In this document: positions 13,119-26,848 of the stretch, one piece after another | Numbering within the stretch: the stretch's first letter is position 1 | Layout: the number at the start of each line of letters is the position of its first letter | DNA from: Monarcha castaneiventris obscurior | Taxonomy: Eukaryota; Chordata; Aves; Passeriformes; Monarchidae | Assembly (NCBI GenBank): GCA_026261815.1 | Contig: JAMPIT010000174.1 | Span: 11,904,001 to 11,968,000, forward strand | Direction of reading: 5' to 3' | DNA length: 64,000 nucleotides | Program-made: the position numbers and the translations under genes | The notes under the pieces: generated by a model | The model's input: only the letters and a program-made list of their open reading frames with translations | What the model was told of the DNA's origin: nothing | Databases searched by the model: none

Positions 13119-16100
13119 CAACTTGTTCAGTTTTTACAGGAATTTTGCTCACTGCTCTGTGTTAATTATGGCATGAACTGCGTATTCTACAAACCAACTC
13201 AACAGTAAAAAGTTAATAACCATGTCTTTAACATAAAATTAAAACCCACTTGGTAGACTGAACTATTTATGTCCATCTTAACATCTAATAAAAAGCCTGA
13301 ATGTCACAGAATGGCTAGTTTTTGCTCCTGACTGCCTGAGAACCTGAGGGACCTAAGCACATAACCTATATGCAACTTCCTGACAGTGTATGTAACCTTG
13401 ACTTAATTCAAGGTTACATACCAGCCTGGAATATATTTTTTATCAAAAATAAAAACTTTTTATCCTTCTTGGTCCACTGTCTTCACTGTTTGCTAGTTAT
13501 TGCCTCAGGCTGTTCTGTGGGGCTTCTGAGTAGTTATAACTTTGCCTCTGGATGCTGTTGTGTTAGATTAACCTCTGGTTCTCAAAAGGTCATGTTTTTA
13601 TTCATTCTCAGAATCAAACCACCAATACATTCTCTTAGGAGATCCCAAAAACCCCTCTGTATTAAACAAAGGAAATTGTTCATATGTCTTCCACAAGTTT
13701 TGTTTTCCAAATATATATATATATTGACCTTATAACTTATCTAGCCTGAACACAGTTTCATTGTAAAGCATATGTGAAAAGCAAGAGCTTTTCTTCAGAG
13801 GCAAATCAAAAATAAAGAGCCCCATGAGCTCTTTCTGTCAGCAGGACTGCATTTCCAGTTTATTTATAGCTGTCTAAAATGGGTGCTTTCATTTCAGATT
13901 TCTGCCCATGTTACTGGAATTCATAACTGAATGCAAGTGAGTACATTACGTGATTTTCTCATATTCCAAATATATTTTGCTCCTAATGGCTCCAATAGTG
14001 TTCAAATCAAACCTATTTTCCTACTGAATCTAGACATCCAAACTGTAAAGCAATGGGCAGGATCCACTAACTGGGGATAACAACTCTTCATCCTTGAAGA
14101 GATGAATATTTGTCTTTAACCTTTTATGAGGAAATGTTTCTGACTTCCACTTCATTCTTGGAGGAAAGAACCCATTTAGGGGATTTAGTTACCCAGATGT
14201 TACAAAAATATGAATTCAATTAGTGAGGGGGGATGGGGCAAAGAAAAAATCTTTTGTGTGCTTTACTTTGGAGGACTATTCTGAACCTCATGGCCCAGTC
14301 CATAAACATCTTCTAACCTGATAGGACAACTGGCCTCATGGCCTGACCACTAAATTTTGTTCTCTTTTTACCTACTACAGTTATAAATCTTTGCTAGGAA
14401 GTAAGAAGTAGGATACAGCAGGCAGTTGGCCACATACTGTAGTGGATAGGTGTCAAAGCTGGAATTCAGAGAACCTGGATTTGTTTCTATTTCTCTGCTA
14501 CAGGCTGATGTGTCCTTGGAAATGGATCTCACATCTCTGTGCTTCAATCTCTCCTTCTTCAAAGAAGGAACTGTTCTGTAAACTGTTCTCACATGTGCTG
14601 ATGAAAAGTGCTATAAGACATATAAGACAGTAATTTATTAATTGATGCAAGCTGGTTTTTGTCACATATTGACTAGAATGTTTTTTGCTGGGTTCCAACC
14701 AAGTTATGGCTTAAATTAAGTAACACTGAGAGTGAAGGAAATAGTGTAAGCATGTCCCAACACACTTTCACCTTGTTTTAACTCCACTTGTTTAAATTGC
14801 CTTCACTCCTGGGCTGCGGCTGAATACTGAGACCATGTACACCTTCATTCATGAACTCTGATTTGTTATCTCCTTCCCCATGTGGTTGTGGGCTGCCAGG
14901 AATTTTACATGGAAGTTATCTCTCTATACATCAAATCAAGGGAAGAAGGTCTGTTCCCTGACATACCAAAACTTAAGTGTGAGGGATTTTCAAAGAAGGT
15001 TTTAAAGGCAGCAGAGGAGCTGTTTGGCCTGGAATAATCAGCAGGCTGTTTCAGAGCTACAGGGTGGCATAGTAATAAAGGTGAAAAATGTTCAGTAGAT
15101 TTGGAAGACAAAGAGGGCAGTCAGAAAAGGAGAGCTGGCAGGCTGCAGAGAGAGGAAGAGGTGAGGAGGGCAGTGGTGCAAACAGGGGTGGACCCATGAA
15201 GTGTTTTACAGTGAGGAAGAGAAGCTTGAACTTAATGTGTAAGGAAACAAGGAAAGAGCAAGATGGAAAATCTTTGCAGCTGTATTTTGGATGGAATGAA
15301 AAGAGGCCAAAAAGCTGAGAGCAACGGATGCTGCTCATCCAGATTTGGAATTTTATCTACAAGATTCCCACAGCCTAACCCACCATCCTTTGATCTTTAT
15401 CTTTTTCAAGTACTCACAAGTGCACAAGAGCATGGCTGCTGTTGAATTGAAATTGCATTCCACTGCCAGACACTGGAAGTAACTTACCTCCACTCAGTCT
15501 AATCATTTTGTCATATTATCATTTAAAACATCAGTTACCCATTATTCTTTGAAATTACATAGTGATGTTCTTTCTGGTACTGTGAATCACTTCACTGCTC
15601 ACCACGTAGGATAATATGTAGGTTCTCATGCCAGAGCTGCATCTAGAGTGTTCAAGCAGATGCTGTCCTTGCATAGCTTGATAGCTGAGGTGAATTTAAG
15701 GACATTCACTGATGGTACAACTTGATCTTTATTTGAAAGAATTTACTCTATAGCTTTGCACTACAACAATTTTCCTCACTAACCTTTGCTGCATAATGCA
15801 GCAAATGTAACAAGTTCCTAAATTCAATGTCTTAAATGTATTTTAAAAGATTGGGAATACTTTCAATCACACTAAAGCTGGTATATTGATTTTCCTGTAA
15901 ATTTTTCTGATTGAGAATTGAGATCTGCCCATTTGGATTTGACCACTAATATTTATTCATTTGTACATGAAAAAACTATAACCTGCAGATATTTGATGTT
16001 ATGCATAGCAAATTGCCACTAAAATTAATGACAGTATTGTTTCATATATTAATCATAAGTATTTGAAATACGTGGGGCTAGTTTAACAAAATTGAAGAAA

Positions 16101-19100
16101 AAATCCAAATTTACATTTCCATAATTTATGATTATCATTTAGCTGGGTGGAGGGAATGAAGAAAACATATTTGCTTACAACTACATTTACCAGGCTGCCC
16201 TTTTTATTTAGACGCCTTCAAGAACACACTGTGTTAGATTCCCTCCCTTCCACTATTAAAAAGAAAAGCCATAAATCAAATGTGAACTTCTTGCTAGCAC
16301 CATAACACCACATTTCCACTATTAAATCCCCTAGATAGAATGGTGATACAGGCACGTGACCTATTTGTTTTCCTATTTACACACATACTTTCCAGATGCA
16401 ACAAAATTCTCCTATCATGCCTGAGGTCCAGGTCCAGCACTCGGTTTCCTCTCGGAGGTCTGCATCACAGGATTTTCATAGAACAAAATTTTCAATCTTA
16501 TTTAGGAAGCCTCTTCCTCACTCTCTGCATGCCTATTTTCAAGTTTTTTTTCAACTGTGGTAACAAAATAGGCTGAAAGATTGCTAAGTTGCACTGAATT
16601 TTTGCTTTACTATCTAATTGCCAAAGTACAGAATAATTTTGAAAGGGCAATAGTCTTGTCATTTCTTCCTCATCCTCAAAGAGTGAAGAACTTCATCAGT
16701 GGTTCAGCTTTTATGGATATATCATCTCTTGATCAGTTGACAAAGCACTCAGACAAAAGAAAAACATTGAGTTGTAGGATACTGGAGGATAAATAATGGT
16801 GGAATAAAATCTTAGTATTCAAACAGATGTCTCCTCAACACAACTAAATAGTGTATTTTAATTTAATCACAACTTTTGGGATGTATGATATTTTCTCTAA
16901 CCTTCAGCTCCTGTAGTAATATTTTTACATAAGAATCTCAGCTTTCATATAAAAACTGCCTCACCTCATGGTTAAAACATTAACTGTAAGGTCTCATGTA
17001 GAACTGAAGAGGGCAAATAAAATATGTAACCATGATCATGCAAATACATATTTTTTAAAACCAAGCTCATTATTATTCAGGAGCTAACACATTTCTTTTG
17101 AGTATCTGAGGTGAGGAAGACTGTAAATGACACAATCTTTAACCTGGTAATGTAGAAGACCAATATAAATCAAAAAGGATAGGAAATAGTAAGGAGAGAG
17201 TGGAGAACCTGGCAGGAAAAACACTGATACCATTATGTACCCTTTCCATGGGTGCTTGTGTGCAACACAGCTGAGTACGTGAAGCAACTAGAGACATTAG
17301 ACTTGACAGCAGAAGTGGATGAGTAACTTCAGTGGAGAAAGGCTCTTGCTTTTGTGGATGGGTTTGCAGAGCACGATATAAAGGAGACAATATTAAAGAA
17401 AGAGGAAAAGTGAATAAACTAGCTGTTAAGGACAATATTGCTGAGGGAGAAAAGCAGTGATTACATATTAGTTTACATCTATCTAAAGCTCTCTGGCTTA
17501 GAAAGAAAATATTTTTTTCTACAATAACATGATATAAAATATGGGGTTTATGTGTTTTGAATTCCATAAAATAACCACATTTTAACCCTAATGAAAAGTG
17601 TATCTAAATCTTCAGTATAACAAATTTATGATTTTGAAATTTTCATTATTTATAAATCTCAAAGTTCTAAAGAAGAGGTCAGAATAGATCTGCAATATGA
17701 TATTAGCTTAGATGTTAGTTTACAGCTCACATTCAAGTGCAAACTCCTTGTCACTCCTCTGCCCATGTATGGGTTTGAGTGCTAACTGTGATCTGGGCAA
17801 GTCAAGAGCGTCCCTTGTCAAGCTTCCGCTGTACAGACTGTATAATCAAAGATATTCAAGACACTTGGTTCCAAAATCTCAAATCAAAGACAACATAGCT
17901 GTACTTTAAGTTACTTTAGACAGAATGACTTTTAAATTACTGCCTTGTAACATGAAAAGCATGTGAGAATGGGGAATCTTCTGTTCCCTTGAGCTGCTTC
18001 AGAACATACAGACAGGTGAAATGCAGCTAACATCTCATGGTTGTTTCACTGTATCTCAAAGGAGAGAAAGCCATGGAAGAAATTAAGTATTACAGCCCAG
18101 CCCAACCCAGTTCCCATTACTCTTCCACCAGGCTGGGTGCAGCTGTCACTGACAGTGCAGGGATCGTGGGCAGCATGGGGACAGGACATACCCACAGTGC
18201 AAGGTGGCCTCTCTGCAGAGCCTCTTTCTTGGTCTTTTCAAGTCTCCATGGAGTAATGCTTGGCATATGGAAGCTCTCATTTTTTAAATGCTCTTTAAAG
18301 ATGTGGTTCCAAATCCCTTTAAATAGTTCAGCAGTCTCTAAAAGCGAAACACAAAGCTCTTAAGTTGTTAAGCCTGAAACTTTGGAGCCCCTGAAATACA
18401 GGTAGTTTATATAAGTTCTGTTTGTTTACTGGGTGATTTTCTGAGTTTACTACCACTGCACTATATGATTTGTATCCTATTATTTTTTACTTGAATAATT
18501 TAATTCTACCTCTCTATAACAGTATGCTCTCAGTTGCCCCCTTATTTATTTTTCATTAACTACTCATTTCTAAACAATTTTATCCAGGGTTTTATTCACT
18601 GTCTGCTTTTGAATACTGCCAACTTAAATGAGGAGTCAAGTCACAACACTGTAATATTTTGTATCTGTGCCTACACACATAATATGAAGTAAAAATTATT
18701 TAGGATGTAGCCTACAGCATCAAATTTTACTGTGCAATGTATTGAGCACTGATTAGGACAATTCGGCAACTCAGGCCAATTAGCAGCATCGGGATCTGCT
18801 CGGCCTTGTAACATATACAATTTTTCAGGAATATATTCAGTTTCTACGTCACTGAAAGCAATTCATTGCCTGAAAATATATTCTCTACCAGCTTTTATGA
18901 CACCATGCAATGGAAATGGAATATAATTTAGTCTGGAAATATAAATGCTGTCATGTCAACATCCTGATGATTTAGACATGCTTGAATGCATGTACACACA
19001 CTTTATATTAGTTCCAGTGTAAGGGGTGCTGTTTCATGCAGAGAAGCCTGGCCTAGAGCTTAAAAAAACAGGTTTTGCAATTCTGATTTTTCCAGGGCCT

Positions 19101-20473
19101 GTTTGCTATCCTTAGGAAACATTCTGATGCCTTCTGTTTTCTATCTGCCTAATATGAAGATCATACTACTCTCTTTTATGCTGCTTGAAGAACTACAGAT
19201 GAAGTTAATGAGGGATGGGAAGTCAAAAAACCCAAAAACTAGTAAGTCATTTCACTGTCTCAAGCTTCTTTAACAGTTTAGTATTAGCAAATTATGAAAA
19301 TAAGTATCTAATGGGTAGACTGCTCTTTGATAGCTTTCACAAGCAATTCTGTGAAAAGACAGTCTGATTTCCTCTAAAATTTACCCTCACTTCATAAAAT
19401 GCCACAAACTTCTATTTTATGTCTCTACTGTCTAGGCTTTATCTAAAACTTGGCCAAACTTGCACAAAATCATCCTTGTGTTCCACAAACTAGCCTGCCA
19501 TCAAACTTGGTCTGGCACAGAACACTGAATTTATCCTGTGACAAAATGTGGGTTTGGATAAAGTTTATCCTGAGTTCAGATCTATATGTCATAAAGTATG
19601 GATTCAATGAATGTGACCTGTTCTCAGGACTGGCCAGAAGTAGAAATATGAGATTTGATTTAGGGTATCTCTGCTCTCCCTTGATCTGAGTGCCAGTTTG
19701 GCCACTGACATATATGAGAAGAGCTTCAGCAAATGCTAAGTTATAAATAGCCTCAGAAGAGATGTATAAACCACTGGGGAAGCTCATTATTCTGAAATGA
19801 TCTAACTCTGCCTCCAGCTACGTGTTCTATGGGAATCATCTGGCCAAACGTAGCTGCCTACAGAAGGAGTCATTTAGATCTTGTTTATAGTGAATAGAGT
19901 GAAGTAGGTACTTGTAGGGCATGGTTCATCTCCCTCTGAAGAAGACATCTAACAAAGATCAGATAAAAGGCACTCTCGAAGTGCCAGAACATTCTTCCAA
20001 GCTGAATCTGTGGAGACAAGAATTTAATTTATGACTGGAGAGTGGTAGAGAGAGAAAGAGGCAAATACAGAGGGAAAGATACCTGGCTAATTTTAAAATG
20101 GGAATTTTAGGATAAAATCCTTCCTGGAGATCCACACTTCTCTCCTTTAACTGAGAGATCATAGGACATCAGTCTTGGGTAATAATATCCATGTGTGCAA
20201 TTCTAAGATGGTAGGAGTCATCCCACTTTGGGACAGGTTGGGCCAAGTTTGGCTAGATCAGGAGGACTTAAAGACCCTTAGATTGCAAAATCTTCATGGA
20301 AGTTTTATTGGAGCAGATGAGATGTATTAGTAAATAAAAATAAAAAATAAAAATATAGTATTATTTTAGGAGTACATTTTAAATGTTATTGAATCACATA
20401 TCTGTCTTTAGAGTTTTAGTTGCATCCAGTTGTGAAATGGATTTTTCCTTTATGTTCCTTGTGTCCTATCAAA
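13119..20473. other. AT-rich unique sequence, no gene supported
   Basis: No recognisable gene is present. Two longer open frames, 13370-13735 (plus, 121 codons) and 17139-17567 (minus, 142 codons), show no domain or family and are probably chance. A perfect 14-bp inverted repeat lies at 13388-13421, a short (AT)n run near 13,710, and a purine-rich patch near 15,090-15,260. Confidence 0.5.
13388..13421. repeat. Perfect 14-bp inverted repeat with 6-nt loop
   Basis: The arms GTATGTAACCTTGA (13388-13401) and TCAAGGTTACATAC (13408-13421) are exact reverse complements, separated by CTTAAT. It could form a cruciform in DNA or a hairpin in RNA. It is shorter than a typical microRNA precursor stem, and the flanks do not extend the pairing. 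Confidence 0.9.
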
Positions 20474-20516
20474 TCATTATTATTGATAATAATGATAATG
20501 ATGATGATGATGATGA

Positions 20517-20552
<36 letters not shown>

Positions 20553-20582
20553 GCTACTGCTACTACTACAACTAATAATAAT
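20474..20582. repeat. Compound trinucleotide microsatellite (GAT)n then (CTA)n
   Basis: An ATT/GATAAT lead-in is followed by about six GAT units, then about a dozen CTA units with CTG interruptions, then a short AATAAT run. An open frame through it gives runs of Asp then Leu, which is an artefact. It should be length-polymorphic. Confidence 0.93.
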
Positions 20583-23500
20583 CTAGTTACTTCACACTGC
20601 AGCCCAAAATTGCTTTGCAATGGAAACTAATTCAAGGACGTAATCTAGGTTATGCCCCAAATGAACCACGTATCTATCTGTATCTGTATCTATTGGATGC
20701 AGGACCATACTAAGGTATGCTATCATCACTTGGTGTATACATTTGAATTACTTAGCAATTACTGGTAGCTAAGAAAGCAGCAGGATATTTAATACTGGAA
20801 CTATATCTTGAGAAGCAAATTGATTGCAGCCTCAATTAGTACACGCAGGACCAAATTACTTGTTGAGAATATAGGGTTTTTCCAGTATTTTAGCAGGATG
20901 GGATATGGATAAATATTATTTGAAAGCAATTTGGAACAGAGCTTCACATGATTAACCTGGAAGAGTCTATGGTACTTTGCAAAACTAATTTTTAATTTAT
21001 ATGGATCTGTTAGTTTTAATGGTGGAGTTACAAAATATTTGTACATTTGAGCAAATATACCTGATATGACTAATTTACAGACTCAGATTGATAATGTAGG
21101 GAGAGTAACTTTGTAGTGCAAAAGAATTTCAATTCAAATTATGCTTGTTTACATCTCTGAAATTTGTCTTGACAGGATAAAATAAGAAAGAAAGTTCAAA
21201 GCTAGGAATTTCCCTGGAAGAATTTGGCAAAAAACTAACATAAGGACTTTGCCTTAGCAATGTGTTCATTTTTTCGTGATAGTCTGGTCTGACTCAATTC
21301 TTCTCAATATAAATTGTGTTTATTTATTTTCTATAAAATTTGATTATTGAATTTAAAAAATACTATACTATTAAATACAGAAATTGCAGATCCAGCGGCT
21401 TTGTAGAGAAGTTGCATGTTTAATGTTTTCAGACACCAAAAAGTATGTTGTGCAATGTAATATCTTTTCTGATAAGATTACTAGCTGCTACACTTGCATT
21501 GAAAATAGCTGGTTGCACATTAGTGAGACTTAATCCTATGATGTCAACATGAATCTTCTACTTTTATCAATATACTGCACAGCATGCTCAGCAAATAGGA
21601 GCTTAACTGATGTTAGTAGTAAGAGTGAAGCATAAAAGTTAAGAGACTATTGCAGCCATTAACACAGTAGCCCAAAGGTTTTGGTAGAAATCAGATCTGA
21701 CTTTCACATTTTTGTGTCACAGGTTTCTGTCAAGGTATCTGTATATTGTAATTAAGACATTCCAATGAAATATCTCTTCAATTGACACAGAAAGTAGCAG
21801 CCAGAACTGACACAAAACAAATTTCTTTAATACTGCTTTGAAGGAACATCTTGAATTTACTGCCAAAAATTGGGGGGAAAGTACTAAAAGTTTATCACGT
21901 GTAAGAGAAGTATATCCCTGTTGGGAGTCAAAACAAATGTCTAAAAATCCAATTAAAAAAAAAAATTACTATTTCATACGCTAAATTTATCCATAGAGTT
22001 ACAAGATAAGGGAAAGGAGACATTTTCCAGGGACTTTACAGAAGCTTATATGTCAGAAAACTTGAAAGAGTTCTTAGAGCTCTTTGGGAATTCAAAAGAC
22101 TGCTAAAGAATAGTGTATAAGGGAAAAGGGTGTTTACTTCCTTAATAATTTGCTCCGAAGCACTTCCATGAATTTATGTACAGAACAAATTGCCTTGGTT
22201 TTCATGGGTTGACAGTAATATTTTTGGAGAGTGATACTGCCTATAATAGTTTAAAATAATTTAATTTCTAGAATAATAAGACTTTTCCCTCCAAAACATG
22301 CAGTATCCTCTACAAAATGTTGACACTACATTTCCAAGTGAAATGTTACCAGCTAGATAATTTCCTTTTTCAGGACCTTCATATAGCTTAGGAGAACAGA
22401 ATCAACTTTCGAAACAGTAAAGGGTCACTTTGTGGGTGACCAAATATTTCTACAAGTCAGATGGGAGAGAAAGAAATACCTTACACTGAAACACAACATC
22501 TATCCCTTCAACTATACTGAAGCCAGCCACACTTGAAAATCAAACTTAGATCAAGGTCAGCCTCCACATTCTTGATAGGTTTAATATATAGAACAAAGTG
22601 ATTTAAGTAGCTGTAGACAGTGCTTTTATTTTTCAGGAACTGATTCTTATTTGCATGCTACATTGAGGCTCTGGAAAACTTCACCCATGGGATCAAGAAA
22701 TAATGTAACTGTTATTTACATACATAGAACTTCATAAGTGTGATTTATTTTAGAGAAAATAGTAATCCAGTTCTGATTCTAAATGACAGTGTCTTATACT
22801 GTAGGAAATAAAGTACAGTTTCAGTCTGACAATAAAACAAAAAAGGAGAAAAATCTCAGGCTTAATGAAAGATGAATTAATTTTGAAAGACAGAGGAGCA
22901 GTGTTCTGCTAAACAGAAAACAGCTATTACAACCTCACTGATGAGTTTGTGGAAACTGTTACACTTATGACACAGTCCCCAGGCATATTCTGGATACTGG
23001 CTGTTATTCTTAGAGACTTATTTACAGCTCTTTTCAACAAAACTATCTTCATGAACCTTTCCAGGGAATGGCACATAATTATCATTATTCTTCATTATTT
23101 GCATTCCTGTAATGCCTGCAGAAGTAACAAAGAGGCATTCAACACATTATTTAAACACAAATACAGGTCCAAAACTTACTAAATGCAGCCAAAAGGAACT
23201 CAACTGAAATTCAATGGAAACACAAAAAGCTTCGTTCCTTATCAGGAATATGTTGCTGAACAGGTTTGTCTTTGAAATCAAGATTTCTTTGTTTGTGCTT
23301 GTAACAAGAATCAGAACTATTCAATCAGAACTCTTCTTGTGTTTCTACTTTGGTGCAGATTTTCAAAGGTATTTCAAAGCCTTAAGGGATGACCTTAACT
23401 AAATTAAAATAAACTAAAGTTACTCTTTTCACACTTCTAGAAAGGACTGAAAATTCACACAGATGAAGTAAGTCACTGGAGACAGATGGAGAAAAACCTT

Positions 23501-26500
23501 TTATTATTTGAAATTAACAGAAGACAGCCACATTTCCCTCAGTAGGATCTCCCTCTGCAAGGAGAGATTATGTTTTGAACATGTTAATGGCATAGCTGTC
23601 TGCATAACAAACCCATCCTAGCACATCCCTGCAGTCCCGCAGCAGTCTGACACTGATTTCAGTGAGAACAGGATTAAGCTGAAGTACATTCTTCACTGAG
23701 GGATCCTTCTGAGATATTTTGTTGCCAGAACCACTACTCATTTCCCCATCTAGCTGAAAACGAGTGTAAAAGAATTGCAGAGAGTTTTGCTGAGTGACTA
23801 GTTAGTAAAGACTTACTCCTATCTTGCCCTTCAATTCAACCTACACTTCTTGAAAAGACTTTTCTGCCTGTTTCCATTTTCTAATGTCTTCAATCCTTTA
23901 TCTACTCCACAGAACTGCCATCTGAACACACATTTCAGACAAAATAAGGACCCTAAAATCTAGCAAAGATTTTAAAAACATTACAATGTTAAACTTCTTT
24001 TGGTCAAAAAAAAAAAGTCAGGGTAATGAATTTTGCTGTATAGATCAGCTGACATGTCTGCATTTGGTCAAAGGTCTGGATAAAGCCTGGAAGGAAGCCT
24101 CCTTGCATGTTAAAGGAAGTCCCTGCTCCTCTCCTGATGGTTGTCAGATTGGATGGAGTTAGTTTGCTTCCCTTGGCAGTCTTTGACCCAGAGCCTGCAG
24201 ACACATGCTGCTGGACAAAGACAGGAAGGAGAGGCTGCATGACACCACTCCAGTTGCCTTGGAGCATTTTCTCTACGACGACAGTGATTCCAAGTCCACT
24301 TTGCTTCAGACAGACTCAGAAGAGGTATTCTCAGTCTCCATGAACTAAATCCACTGTCACAAAGTATTATGATAGCTTCAGATAAAACAGATGCCACAAG
24401 AGTTGCAACACTGACTTATCACGCAATGTTGAAATGAGTTACACAAGAGGCAGCAAGTAGCATTTCTAGAGCCACTTTTTTGCTGTTATTCTCTAGTAAC
24501 ATTTCTGTCACTTAGAGCATCCCAAGAGCATCAGTTAAAACATCTGAAAGTCTTTTACATGAGAGCTCATCAACACAAGTACACAAATTCTGTGATTTTT
24601 TCAGCTCTGTGAAAGGCAATTACAAACTTATTTGTAGTAGGTTCCAGTTGTCCTTTTCTGCTATGTAAGCAAGGAGAACATGGGATTTCATGATTTTCAC
24701 TCTACGTATCTAAAATGTTGGCTTTCTGTTCCAATCGTACCCCTCAAAGACAGTAGAGAAAATGGCTCTAGAAGAAGTAGAAAATAATTACAGCATGAGA
24801 TGGTAGAGCCTGTCTTTCATTAGCCAAAAAGCAGCTTAGCAGAACAATTCAAGTTGTCTACATCTGGAGAGATAAATCCTATCCAGAGTAGGATTCCAGA
24901 TATAGGAGATGCCAATGTTTCACACTCATACAACCTCTCTGGCAGTTTTTAGTCTAGGAATTATTATTACAATGAGTGGCTATGTTGTATCTTAAGTCTG
25001 TTGCAGCAGAGCTGCTCTATCATTTGAAAAGCAGCATTAAGCAGAAATATAACAGTGTTGGATCAACCAGTTTGCTTGGTGTGGGCTCACAGTGTCTGCC
25101 CTTTAACAGCTGTTTCAACAGGTAGCAAAAAAAATAATTCAATCTGTTGACTACAATGCAGCTTTCTTAAGAATTCAGATTGGGTTTGATGCAGTTAACT
25201 CTGAAAGGTGCAATTTATTTGATTACCAATAATATTTTAAGTATTAGTACTCAAATAGCTTCTCTTAGATAATCTTTGTTTCATAACACAGTCTTCACTA
25301 TCACATGGTATATACTGGTAACCACTATGATATTATTTTTATGACTATATAAGATCCATAATTATTTTTATATAATTATTCACACTTCATTTTAATTTCC
25401 TTATATTCTTTCTGTTTATAGTTGTATATTCATTTTTCATCATACCTGACTTGCTTAAGCTACTACAAAAATTTTTGCAGCAAAGCAGAGAATTGAACTG
25501 ACATCTCTCAAATCATTAATAAAATACCTAAGAAGTGCCAAACCCAGGGAAAAAAAATTGATAAGAAGATGTTCTGCATTGGATGCCTTTTGAAATTATT
25601 TTGACTTTTGTCCAGAATCTTCAGAATTCTTTACAAACATAACACTTAAGAGAAATGGAACAGAATAGAATTTTATTCCTTAAAAATCTATTAAAAATGC
25701 AATATCCTGAATAATGCCTAGTACAGTGTAGAAAGGGAGGAGCAGTGTCTGGAATTTTGTGAGTGGCGTGTGTGGGCAGACTGAGCCATTTACACAAACC
25801 AGTGTTGGTTGATGCGGATACACTGAACCATTTCAAAAGTAAATGCATCAATAACGACTTTGTTGTACTGAAGGGTAGACCAGCCAATAACCACATGATC
25901 CCATCCTGTGCTTTTGGCAGTCTGAAATTTCAGTTCCTGCATATAGCAAAGTACAAATTTAACTCATTCAATAAAAAAATAACTGAAGGCTTTCAAACTT
26001 TTTTTTAATAAAAAGCTTTTGGATTTTGTTCTTTTCTATGGAAATCTTGAAGTCATGTTCTTTCCTCCAACCAAACCAGTCAATCCCCTCACATAAAAAA
26101 AATAAATAGTGTTTTCCTACTTCCTGTCCCATTTTTGGAGTTGTAAAGATTATAGAAGATGTATCAGAACAAGTTTGAATGCAAGAGTGCATTTCTCCTT
26201 TTTTTTTAAAGCAGAACTGTCTGGATCAATAAAAAAGCTAACAATGCCCTCATTTAGCATTGTTTTTGGTTAACTGGATGCTTGAAAAGCTACAATCACA
26301 TAGATCAGGCAGACCTAGTGAGCTTAACCTAATACCTCTGTAGTTATATTTGAAAGGTAAAATGATATCAAACCTGAGATATTACAGGACTACTTGAATG
26401 AGGTGTTGAAACCTGAGGCAGATTAAAAAATTTTGAAGGGGGAAGAGGGAAATACAAAATAAAGGGAAGAGAGATGAAGATTTAGTATGGATGCTGAAAA

Positions 26501-26628
26501 ACTCCAGCAGAGAATTTCTTCAGCTCTCTGCAGCATTTTTGTGAGAATTCTGTCTTTCCCATGCAGATTACTTTGAACAAGATTACAGTATTGTAAACTT
26601 CTTGCACCTGCAGGTTGTTTTGCAGTAT
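20583..26628. other. Unique sequence, nothing recognised
   Basis: No gene, RNA gene or mobile element could be supported. Open frames reach at most 95 codons (24110-24397, minus). The overlapping frames near 24.0-24.4 kb on both strands reflect a slightly GC-richer patch rather than a recognisable exon. Confidence 0.5.
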
Positions 26629-26848
26629 TGTTATGGCTTTGACCAGACAAATATTTGGGAATGGGTGTCTTAGAACTTGACCAATCCCCTTAGGGAGTGG
26701 ATGGCAAAACCAATTACTTTATGCCACTCAATACACTTTGTGAACTAACATATAAAAGTCTTCTGAGACTTCATTAAAGTGCTTCCATTTATCCCTGAGC
26801 CTGGACTTTGTGTCATTTCTCTACTTGGCCGCGGTGAGAACAGCGACA
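26629..26848 (+). mobile_element. Probable retroviral LTR remnant, plus strand
   Basis: This block has promoter-like architecture in the order expected of an LTR. Two CCAAT motifs (26681-26685 and 26710-26714) come first, then a clear TATAAAAG box (26751-26758), then an ATTAAA polyadenylation-type signal (26773-26778). It ends in a CpG-bearing tail around GGCCGCGGTGAGAACAGCGACA, finishing in CA. The proposed left edge (TGTTATGG) was chosen only because it begins with TG. I could not find a matching target duplication, so the boundaries are approximate. No primer-binding site or gag-like frame follows, so this would be a solo or truncated LTR. The ATTAAA sits unusually close to the TATA box. 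The alternative is a weak cellular promoter. Confidence 0.5.

Noticed and set aside
13370..13735. 121-codon plus-strand open frame overlapping the hairpin
   Set aside because: No recognisable family. Composition reflects T-rich DNA and its start lies just outside the inverted repeat. Probably chance.
17139..17567. 142-codon minus-strand open frame, longest outside simple repeats
   Set aside because: Ser/Leu/Pro-rich composition with no recognisable domain, no splice or promoter context, and a length plausible by chance in 64 kb on six frames.
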